From assembly GCA_029259835.1 (NCBI GenBank), contig JAJDEL010000614.1, positions 1-12,684 on the forward strand: DNA of 12,684 bases. The letters are read 5' to 3'. Each line of letters starts with the position of its first letter. Position 1 is the stretch's first letter. Source of the stretch: Planctomicrobium sp. (lineage in GTDB: Bacteria; Planctomycetota; Planctomycetia; Planctomycetales; Planctomycetaceae). The notes under the pieces were generated by a model. The model saw nothing but the letters and a program-made list of their open reading frames with translations, ran no database searches and was not told the DNA's origin. Both the position numbers and the translations under genes were made by a program. Shown in pieces: positions 1 to 5,376 of this stretch.

Positions 1-278
1 ACGACTCCAATAGCGAGGAGTGTTGCCACCGTTTCCGCGTCACGGAAATTATAAAAAGAAAAAACAAGTAGCAAAGTGCCATAAACAAAATAGATGAGCG
101 AAAGAGATCGAACAGCCGATTCATGACCGATGTATTCACGGCGATTTTTCTTGTCACGAACAACTCGTTGCTCTTCGAGAATTCGCCTTTCTTCTTCAAG
201 ATCTAACTGTGACACAATCGCTGCTCTCTGTTTGCGAGTTGTTTCCCGTACCGTTTTACATATCCGATTTCTGTGCAA
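1..278 (-). CDS. Partial hypothetical membrane protein, 3' end beyond the left edge
   Basis: Reading leftward, an open frame runs from about 278 off the window edge. It encodes a very charged stretch with coiled-coil character (QLDLEEERRILEEQRVVRDK), then an RREYIGHESAVRSLS segment, then a hydrophobic helix (LIYFVYGTLLLVFSFYNF) and the start of a second one. I therefore predict a cytoplasmic charged N-terminus followed by several membrane spans. No family is recognised with certainty; the HESAVRS-plus-hydrophobic layout resembles uncharacterised planctomycete membrane proteins. The start is uncertain. In this frame the only candidate is a TTG at 278-276, directly after the TAA of the upstream gene. 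Another frame offers GTG/ATG at 298/295 with a CxxC pair (MRECRNC), but it would need a frameshift near 215-270 to join this frame. The gene is incomplete here. Confidence 0.55.
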   Translation of the reverse strand, partial: MHRNRICKTVRETTRKQRAAIVSQLDLEEERRILEEQRVVRDKKNRREYIGHESAVRSLSLIYFVYGTLLLVFSFYNFRDAETVATLLAIGV

Positions 279-584
279 TTACGACATTCTCTCATCACAC
301 GCATCATCAATGATCGGGCGACATCGGGCTCTGCTTGATCTTGATGCATTGATAGAAACCTCGATCGACTCATGCTCGTAGTCTTCAACATATCCAGTCA
401 CACGGATTTTCGGAGAATCAAAAAAGATGTAACGTTTTTCATCGCGTTGATTCTCACGTGAATCTGAAAAAACGCGTTCAATTTCCGAGGATTTAAAGAG
501 GACACCAAGCGCGCCTTCCAGCCGTGCAAAAACTAGCCGAAGTGAATCGTCTATCACAATGGGGTTGTCTACCATCGGGAGCAC
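279..584 (-). CDS. Small hypothetical protein upstream of the membrane protein
   Basis: This is a 101-codon frame starting at GTG 584, with an internal ATG at 575 as an alternative; neither has a clear Shine-Dalgarno sequence. The product begins with a mixed hydrophobic/acidic segment (VIDDSLRLVFARLEGALGVL) and contains a likely beta-rich part around residues 50-75 (RYIFFDSPKIRVTGYVEDY). There is no signal peptide, membrane span or recognised domain. The stop TAA (281-279) directly abuts the possible TTG start of the next gene on the same strand, so the two would be translationally coupled. The last ~35 codons overlap another open frame (391-203), and one of the two readings may reflect a frameshifted single gene. 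I do not recognise the family; coding status is moderately supported by length and downstream context only. Confidence 0.45.
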   Translation of the reverse strand: MLPMVDNPIVIDDSLRLVFARLEGALGVLFKSSEIERVFSDSRENQRDEKRYIFFDSPKIRVTGYVEDYEHESIEVSINASRSSRARCRPIIDDACDERMS

Positions 585-603
585 TGAATTTAAGTTTCTT
601 TAG

Positions 604-622
604 GGCAGGGGGGCTCCCCGCC
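604..622. other. GC-rich hairpin in the intergenic region
   Basis: GGC-a-GGGG pairs with CCCCGCC around a 4-nt loop, with one bulged A. It lies just upstream of the small hypothetical gene. No U-run follows on either strand, so it is not a convincing intrinsic terminator. It could be part of a dispersed repeat or a leader structure. Confidence 0.3.
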
Positions 623-669
623 TTTATCAACTAAAAACGTGTTTTGAAATTGACTTTCGGTCACCTTAT

Positions 670-746
670 GAGCCGATGGCGCTAGCCACGGGCCTTGCGG
701 GAGTCACGTTTTCTCGCGAATTGCCCGACGCTAGCGCGTTCGGCTC
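670..746. repeat. Palindromic dispersed repeat, copy 1 (77 bp)
   Basis: The left arm at 670-686 (GAGCCGATGGCGCTAGC) and right arm at 730-746 (GCTAGCGCGTTCGGCTC) are inverted repeats matching at 15 of 17 positions, with a further inner pairing of CGGGC (689-693) with GCCCG (723-727). The element begins 49 bp past the stop of the minus-strand oxidoreductase, so it would form a large hairpin in that gene's 3' UTR. A second element of the same size and core (AGCCG, GCGCTA) lies at 12240-12315. Elements of this kind are typically REP/MITE-like repeats mobilised by a transposase elsewhere in the genome (inference). The rest of 585-794 contains nothing else I can identify apart from the small GC hairpin. 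Confidence 0.75.
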
Positions 747-794
747 AGGTATTGCAAACACGTTCTAAGTGAGTGTGGGTGGGCATAATTCGAA

Positions 795-2111
795 TCAGAC
801 TTTCGGCAGTTCCCACGGCTTGCGGTATTCTTCTCTTGTTCGCAGTGCATTTGCGTCGTCGTCGCCTTCGAATGTTTCGGTCTCCGCGTTCAGGGTAAGC
901 GTTCTGCCGACTCGCGCCGCAATGTTGCCGGTGTGACAGAGGACGGACGCTGGGTGGCCGATTGTTTCGAGGTCGCAGGCAGGTTTGTTTCTGGTCTTAA
1001 TGCAGTTAAGGAAATTCTCGACGTGCGGGCCTTCGTAGCTGTCACCTTCGCCTTGTGCAACGAGTTTGTTTTTCGGGCCGAAAGCCTGCCAACTTCGGTT
1101 GCCGATGATGATGTAGCCTTTGTCTCCAAAGATTGCGGAGCCTTCGGAGTGACCATACTCCTGGTACGGCGCCCAGATTCTCATTTCGTAAGTCAGCATT
1201 CGCGGTGGCGTACCAGCGAATTCATAATTGACTTGCAGTGTGTCCGGGAACTCCTGCATGTCATCGAAGTACCATTTCCCGCCGGTCGCAGAAACCTTAT
1301 GCGGCAAGCCGACTTCGGGTTCTCCGTTTGCTTTTAAGGAAGCGTTGAGAGCCGCCATCGACATGTCGAGACGATGCACGCCATCGTTGCCGAGATCACC
1401 TGTTCCATAATCGTGGAACCAACGCCAGTTACCATGAAAGCGTTTGACATTGAAAGGACGCTGCGGTGCCGAGCCGAGCCAGAAGTCGTAGTCAATTCCT
1501 TTCGGCGGATCACTGTCTGGCGGATGCCCGATGCTGCCTTGCCGCGCACTCTCCCAGGCTTTCGCAACCAGGCATTTTCCGAGCGCTCCTGTCGAAATGT
1601 ATTCCAGTGCGGTGATGAGCCGCTGGGTCGTACGGTGCTGCGATCCCATTTGAATGACGCGTTTGTGCTTCCGCATCGCCGCGACCATCGTTTGCCCTTC
1701 GACGATATTGTGGCTGTCCGGCTTTTCGACGTAGACATCTTTGCCTGCCTGACAGGCCATGATCGTGGGGATTGCATGCCAGTGATCCGGTGTTCCGACG
1801 ACGATGGCATCTAAAGAATTGTCGTCGATCAGTTCGCGAAAATCTTTCACACCTTTTGGTTTGAAGCCTTGGATTTTCGTCGAAGCATCAACACCAGAAG
1901 CCAACCGACCAGGATCAAGATCGGCGATAGTGACAACGTCTGCCTGAGGTGACTTCGAAAAGGTCCGCACCAGCGCTCCACCTCGCCCGGCTGCACCGAT
2001 GCATCCGACTCGGATCCGTTCCGAAGCTGGTAACTTCTCTGCCGCTTGCAGAAGCATCGCCGTCGAACCTAAAGCTGCTGCCGATGAAGTCAAAAATTCT
2101 CGCCGTTCCAT
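795..2111 (-). CDS. Gfo/Idh/MocA family oxidoreductase with Tat signal
   Basis: This is a 438-residue NAD(P)-dependent oxidoreductase of the Gfo/Idh/MocA family, whose members act on sugars, inositols and related polyols. The N-terminus carries a twin-arginine signal (RREFLTSSAAALG, residues 3-15), predicting folded export through Tat. The Rossmann dinucleotide loop is GCIGAAGRGG (36-45), and the hallmark EKP is at 129-131 (DVYVEKP), whose lysine is the family's catalytic residue. The later segment GTGDLGNDGVHRLD (236-249) includes the conserved active-site-region histidine 246. The start is ATG 2111, with SD GAGGTGA at 2122-2116. Substrate cannot be deduced. The gene stands alone on the minus strand, with rplU's terminator separating it from the upstream gene. 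A perfect LacI-family operator lies about 47 bp before the start, suggesting sugar-responsive repression. Such Tat-tagged paralogues are numerous in planctomycetes. Confidence 0.93.
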   Translation of the reverse strand: MERREFLTSSAAALGSTAMLLQAAEKLPASERIRVGCIGAAGRGGALVRTFSKSPQADVVTIADLDPGRLASGVDASTKIQGFKPKGVKDFRELIDDNSLDAIVVGTPDHWHAIPTIMACQAGKDVYVEKPDSHNIVEGQTMVAAMRKHKRVIQMGSQHRTTQRLITALEYISTGALGKCLVAKAWESARQGSIGHPPDSDPPKGIDYDFWLGSAPQRPFNVKRFHGNWRWFHDYGTGDLGNDGVHRLDMSMAALNASLKANGEPEVGLPHKVSATGGKWYFDDMQEFPDTLQVNYEFAGTPPRMLTYEMRIWAPYQEYGHSEGSAIFGDKGYIIIGNRSWQAFGPKNKLVAQGEGDSYEGPHVENFLNCIKTRNKPACDLETIGHPASVLCHTGNIAARVGRTLTLNAETETFEGDDDANALRTREEYRKPWELPKV

Positions 2112-2115
2112 GGTA

Positions 2116-2122
2116 TCACCTC
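2116..2122 (-). promoter_or_regulatory. Ribosome binding site of the oxidoreductase
   Basis: On the minus strand GAGGTGA lies 4 nt upstream of ATG 2111, a good match to anti-SD. It supports this start and hence the twin-arginine signal. Confidence 0.7.
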
Positions 2123-2157
2123 AATCTTGGGGAGAACGTCAGATCAATACATTTGAA

Positions 2158-2171
2158 TGTAAACGTTTTCA
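2158..2171. promoter_or_regulatory. Putative LacI-family operator
   Basis: TGTAAACGTTTTCA fits the LacI/GalR/CcpA-type operator consensus TGnAAnCGnTTnCA at every defined position, with the central CG of the palindrome. It lies 47 bp upstream of the Gfo/Idh/MocA start codon, within or next to where the promoter should be, so repression by a LacI-type regulator is likely. No LacI regulator gene is in the window. The assignment rests on consensus match and position. Confidence 0.5.
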
Positions 2172-2276
2172 GAGCGGAAAGGAATGAGGCGGGGAAGTGA
2201 AAAGTGCCGAAGCTTGATACAAGTATCGAAACTGGGGTTCCAACGAGAGGCGTACAAATATTGTCGTGGAAACGAA

Positions 2277-2307
2277 AAAGCCCGGCATTTTAGAAATGCC
2301 GGGCTTT
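2277..2307 (-). terminator. Intrinsic terminator of rplU
   Basis: The perfect 14-bp inverted repeat AAAGCCCGGCATTT (2277-2290) / AAATGCCGGGCTTT (2294-2307) has a 3-nt loop. On the minus strand the stem is followed by a CTTTTTCG U-run, 26 bp past the rplU stop codon. The A/T ends of the stem could also allow weaker activity on the plus strand. Confidence 0.9.
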
Positions 2308-2332
2308 GGAATTGTCTGCAGAGTGTTCGGTT

Positions 2333-2755
2333 TTACTCTTCAGTTGCTGTAGCAGGCTCTTCTGCGGCAGGAGCTTCGACTTGAGGCTTTTCAGCTGGGG
2401 CTTCTGGTACAACTGGAGTTTCAACAACCACCAGGTTCGGAACGTTGATCGCTGTAATTTTTACGCCTGTGTATTTTTGGCGGTGGCCTGTATGTCGGCG
2501 AGAGTTTTTGCGGCGGCGGAACTTTTGAATTTCAAGTTTCGGGCCTTTGACCAGGTCGTCAATGACTTCGGCTTCAACGGTGGCTCCGTCAATCACAGGG
2601 AGGCCAATCACGCTGTCGGCTCCGCCATTGGCGAGGAGGACTTTGTCGAAAGTAACAGTCTGTCCAACTTCGGCTTCACTACGAAGATCGATGGTGAGAG
2701 TCTGCCCTTCTTCCACACGTAACTGGTGACCGCTGTCTTCAATAATCGCGAACAT
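2333..2755 (-). CDS. rplU: 50S ribosomal protein L21
   Basis: This 140-residue protein is bL21, which binds 23S rRNA in the large subunit. The N-terminal MFAIIEDSGHQLRVEEG is the usual L21 opening (M-x-A-I/V-I-x-x-G-x-Q). The RNA-binding signature KFRRRKNSRRHTGHRQKYTG is at residues 78-97, followed by VKI. The typical bacterial L21 ends around residue 103; here an extra ~35-residue tail rich in Pro, Ala, Glu and Val follows (residues 106-140), low-complexity and acidic. The start is ATG 2755, with only a weak purine-rich SD (AGAGAG about 10 nt upstream). In most bacteria rpmA (L27) follows; here a strong terminator comes right after the stop, so rplU is transcribed alone. It is divergent from the mscS-like gene. 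Confidence 0.97.
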   Translation of the reverse strand: MFAIIEDSGHQLRVEEGQTLTIDLRSEAEVGQTVTFDKVLLANGGADSVIGLPVIDGATVEAEVIDDLVKGPKLEIQKFRRRKNSRRHTGHRQKYTGVKITAINVPNLVVVETPVVPEAPAEKPQVEAPAAEEPATATEE

Positions 2756-2827
2756 TGCTTAACTCTCTAACGCTTCACAGTGGTTTAAGATGGCGTATCA
2801 GGGGAATTTTCCCACTGACGCTCGATC

Positions 2828-2833
2828 AGTATA
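2828..2833 (-). promoter_or_regulatory. Candidate -10 element for rplU
   Basis: TATACT on the minus strand, 73 nt upstream of the rplU start codon, is one base from TATAAT. No good -35 TTGACA is seen 16-18 nt upstream, so this is only a candidate. It sits in the 195-bp divergent region between rplU and mscS. Confidence 0.35.
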
Positions 2834-2937
2834 GCCTCAACCGATCTTGCCAGATCAGCGAGAATGCGGAAGGATAGGGTTTGTCGGGCCGAATTGCGAG
2901 ACATTCCGTCATACATTTTTAGACATTTTTCATGAAC

Positions 2938-2946
2938 AGGAGGTGA
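2938..2946 (+). promoter_or_regulatory. Strong ribosome binding site for the mscS-like gene
   Basis: AGGAGGTGA is a near-perfect anti-SD complement, 4 nt before the GTG at 2951. It decides in favour of this non-ATG start. Confidence 0.8.
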
Positions 2947-2950
2947 TTCA

Positions 2951-3838
2951 GTGATCAATCTGGTTATTGCACAAGCTGGTGGAGGTGAAGGATTTAGCAC
3001 AGCTAAAGAAGCAGCTGGGGAGACCTTGACCTGGGTCCAGCAGGCACAGGAGTTTTTGAATGAAGACGCATACGACCTAGGGATGAAACTCGTCGCAGCC
3101 CTGGCAATCTTGCTTGTTGGGCGAATTGTGGTTGGGTTGATCATGTCTGGGGCCGCCCGGGCGATGAAAAAGACGAAAGTCGACGAAATCCTGATTCGCT
3201 TTGCTCAGAATGTCCTCAAAGCGGTCTTGATGATCATTGTCGTGATGGCTGCGCTACAAACAATGGGAGTCGAATTGAACGCGCTCACGGCGGTTCTGGC
3301 GGCTTCTGGGTTTGCGATTGGTATGGCACTTCAAAGCCAGCTTTCGAATTTTGCGGCAGGAATTTTGCTTGTTGTCGTCAAGCCATTCCGCGTCGGAGAT
3401 GCCGTTGATGCCGCGGGCGTTTCGGGAAAAGTTGTCGAAATTCAACTGTTTAACTGCACTCTGAAGACGTTTGATGGCATTTTGATGACGGTTCCGAACG
3501 GTCAGATCACTTCCTCCGTCATCAAGAATTTCTCAACCGAACCGGTTCGCCGGATCGACCTTGTCATTGGTTGTGGCTACGGCGATGACCTCCTCGCCGT
3601 CAAGCAGTTGCTGAACGGGATCATCCAGTCGCACCCAAAAGTGTTGGCTGATCCGGAACCATTGGTCGGTGTTGATGAGTTGGGTGACAGTTCAGTGAAT
3701 TTCATGGTTCGTCCATGGGTGAAAACTGAAGATTTCGGTGAAGTGAAGCGGGAACTGACCGAGCAGATCAAGCTGGCATTTGACGAAAAAGGATTCAATT
3801 TTCCATATCCAAGTCGTGACTTGTACATGCACCAGTAA
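2951..3838 (+). CDS. mscS: MscS-family small-conductance mechanosensitive channel
   Basis: This 295-residue inner-membrane channel would open under membrane tension to release solutes during hypo-osmotic shock. The layout matches E. coli MscS (286 residues): TM1 around 45-67, TM2 around 88-104, and the pore-lining TM3 at about 111-145, with the Gly/Ala-packed ASGFAIGMALQSQLSNFAAG. The beta domain follows (KPFRVGDAV, 144-152; VPNGQITSSVIKNFSTEPVRR, 181-201), then the alpha/beta cytoplasmic domain ending with FPYPSRDLYM (284-293), the family's C-terminal signature. The start is GTG 2951, chosen because an excellent SD precedes it. The N-terminus before TM1 is short and contains no extra periplasmic domain, so this is the minimal MscS type. 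It is divergent from rplU and is followed on the same strand by an exported repeat protein 194 bp downstream. Confidence 0.95.
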   Translation: MINLVIAQAGGGEGFSTAKEAAGETLTWVQQAQEFLNEDAYDLGMKLVAALAILLVGRIVVGLIMSGAARAMKKTKVDEILIRFAQNVLKAVLMIIVVMAALQTMGVELNALTAVLAASGFAIGMALQSQLSNFAAGILLVVVKPFRVGDAVDAAGVSGKVVEIQLFNCTLKTFDGILMTVPNGQITSSVIKNFSTEPVRRIDLVIGCGYGDDLLAVKQLLNGIIQSHPKVLADPEPLVGVDELGDSSVNFMVRPWVKTEDFGEVKRELTEQIKLAFDEKGFNFPYPSRDLYMHQ

Positions 3839-4032
3839 CCCTCGAACCGCTGGTTTTGCATTGTCTTTTCACAGAATTTCTCATCTTTGTGCTGCCCAAT
3901 TTTCGTGCTTCTGTTTTTTTCGCAATTCGATTCTTTATCTTCGCGGATTGTGAGGTTAGACTCTGTGTAAGGAATTTTACGAAATCTGCAAACGAATCAG
4001 GAGGATCGGTGCAGTCTGTTATGAGGATAACG

Positions 4033-5211
4033 ATGAACACGTCACGCTTTCTGATTGCTGCACTTTTAGTCGCTTCTACCTTTGGAATGTCTGAACCACG
4101 TCAGGCTCAGGCTCAGTATGGCGTCAGCCCATGGGGCCACAATGCCTTTTACGGACCTGTGCCACGGCGTGTTCGGTATAGATACACCGCCCGTTACGCT
4201 CCCAGAGATCGTATCCGATATGGATACGGAGCTCCCATGGCCTGGGGAGCGAACTATGGGGGAGTGAACCAGGCAAGTTACTACGGTCCAGAAACGGCTC
4301 TGCCTTCTTCATTCCACCGACCGACGTCTTTCACCTCCAACTATGGTCCATCGTATTACGGTGGCGGATATATCTCTCCGACCTGTGGATGTAATCCTTG
4401 CGGCTCAAATTGTGGGATCAGCAACTGTGGTTCTGGAAATTGTGCCAGCGGAGACTGCGCGACGACGAGCGGATCAAGTTATTCTCCTGACCCAGTCGTC
4501 GACACAAAGCAAGGCACTGGGGGTGTGACTCCGACGTTTAAGCCAACGACTACCGAAGAGGCGCCTGTTCCCGATCTCAAAGATGATTTCGAACCGGTGA
4601 ATCGACGTGAGAAAGATAGCGAAAGCAAAAATAACGAAAGTACTGGCGGATTTATCTCTCCAAAACTGGACGCATCACCTGCTGGCAGTACGATTCCAAA
4701 TACTCCGGGTTCAACAATCCCGAACACTCCGGCGTCAACAATTCCATCCGGAAACTCGGAAGCCCCACCATCGACTATTCCGAGTGGTTCTAGTGTTCTT
4801 CCGAATGGTGCCGTTCCAATGGCTCCGATCACGCGACCAGTTGCTCCCCCAGTGGGCGGAAGTACAATTCCTGATACGAGTAACAGGTCAACGATTCCTG
4901 GGGGTGAGAATTCGACGATTCCTTCTTCGAAGCCATTTCCAAACAATACCAAGCCGCCTGAAACTCTGAACCTTCAAAAACCGGCAGTTGGTGAGCCTTC
5001 ACCGGAAGAAAAAACTCCAGCACTTCTTCTAGAGAAACCAGAGACAAGTGTGAAGCCATTGGAGATTGAATCCGCTCCCGTGGCAAAACTTGTTATCGGA
5101 AGAAGACGAGTCGTGATGCAGGCTGGCTACCGAATGCCGGCACTGAGCCGCATCGACGTTCCGACGCAACCGATTCTCGAAGCTGGATCGTCGAAACTGG
5201 CGATTCGGTAG
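4033..5211 (+). CDS. Exported Tyr/Gly/Cys-rich protein with STIP repeats, function unknown
   Basis: The frame is open from 3856, but I choose ATG 4033 because GAGG lies 6 nt upstream and a signal peptide begins there (MNTSRFLIAALLVAS, likely cleavage after AQA at residue 27). ATG 4021 is the alternative. The 392-residue product is exported and modular. First comes a Tyr/Arg/Gly-rich region (about 28-115), then a cysteine cluster at 118-142 (seven Cys in 25 residues, CGCNPCG... pattern). A linker rich in Asp/Glu/Lys follows (150-205). Next are seven STIP tetrapeptides at 219, 227, 235, 247, 277, 286 and 294 in a Pro/Ser/Thr/Asn-rich region, then a basic C-terminus (LVIGRRRVVMQAGYRMP, 353-369). 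No enzymatic domain is seen. The composition suggests a cell-surface or envelope structural protein, possibly disulfide-bonded (inference). It lies between mscS and an exported hydrolase on the same strand. Confidence 0.85.
   Translation: MNTSRFLIAALLVASTFGMSEPRQAQAQYGVSPWGHNAFYGPVPRRVRYRYTARYAPRDRIRYGYGAPMAWGANYGGVNQASYYGPETALPSSFHRPTSFTSNYGPSYYGGGYISPTCGCNPCGSNCGISNCGSGNCASGDCATTSGSSYSPDPVVDTKQGTGGVTPTFKPTTTEEAPVPDLKDDFEPVNRREKDSESKNNESTGGFISPKLDASPAGSTIPNTPGSTIPNTPASTIPSGNSEAPPSTIPSGSSVLPNGAVPMAPITRPVAPPVGGSTIPDTSNRSTIPGGENSTIPSSKPFPNNTKPPETLNLQKPAVGEPSPEEKTPALLLEKPETSVKPLEIESAPVAKLVIGRRRVVMQAGYRMPALSRIDVPTQPILEAGSSKLAIR
4384..4458 (+). other. Cysteine-cluster coding segment
   Basis: This segment encodes residues 118-142 of the exported protein, with seven cysteines spaced 2, 3, 4, 5, 5 and 5 apart among Gly/Ser/Asn. 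After export these could form disulfides or bind metal. It is not a recognised zinc or Fe-S motif. Confidence 0.6.
4687..4923 (+). repeat. STIP tetrapeptide repeat region
   Basis: Seven copies of Ser-Thr-Ile-Pro are encoded with spacings of 8, 8, 12, 30, 9 and 8 residues. The first three form a near-tandem 24-nt unit with synonymous codon differences (e.g. AGTACGATTCCA, TCAACAATCCCG, TCAACAATTCCA). The divergence indicates selection at the protein level or an old duplication. Confidence 0.85.
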
Positions 5212-5238
5212 GACGATTGAACGTTCAAGACCGAATCG
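5201..5238 (+). terminator. Hairpin at the 3' end of the STIP gene
   Basis: CGATTCGGT (5201-5209) pairs with ACCGAATCG (5230-5238), spanning the stop codon. Inside the loop is a perfect 12-bp palindrome, TTGAACGTTCAA (5217-5228). No U-run follows, so this is at best a Rho-type or mRNA-stabilising 3' structure. Confidence 0.4.
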
Positions 5239-5362
5239 TCATTGCTATCGTGTCGCTCTCAAAGCGATTTCACTTCGAAGGTTAAAACTGCGCAAGGTCG
5301 TGAAAGTCATCCAGACTCTTGCAGTCTCTTTGGATTTGCGGAACACTGGTGGTGTCCGTTCC

Positions 5363-5368
5363 AAGGAG
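5363..5368 (+). promoter_or_regulatory. Ribosome binding site deciding the hydrolase start
   Basis: AAGGAG lies 8 nt before ATG 5377 and just precedes a signal peptide. It overrules the longer upstream open frame from 5242, which lacks an SD and would bury the signal. Confidence 0.75.
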
Positions 5369-5376
5369 ACACACTC

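Noticed and set aside
2306..2722. Plus-strand 138-codon frame
   Set aside because: It is antisense to rplU, which is unmistakable on the minus strand.
2820..2860. Sigma-54-like TGGCAAG...TTG before rplU
   Set aside because: The spacing between the GG and GC elements is off and the -12 GC is absent; a sigma-70 TATACT is nearer.
3856..4032. N-terminal extension of the STIP protein's open frame
   Set aside because: A good SD and a signal peptide begin at ATG 4033; the extension would bury the signal.
4479..4952. Minus-strand 157-codon frame with GIV repeats
   Set aside because: It is the antisense reading of the STIP repeats; the plus strand has SD, signal peptide and sensible composition.
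5242..5376. N-terminal extension of the esterase frame
   Set aside because: AAGGAG precedes ATG 5377 and the signal peptide starts there; the extension looks non-coding.
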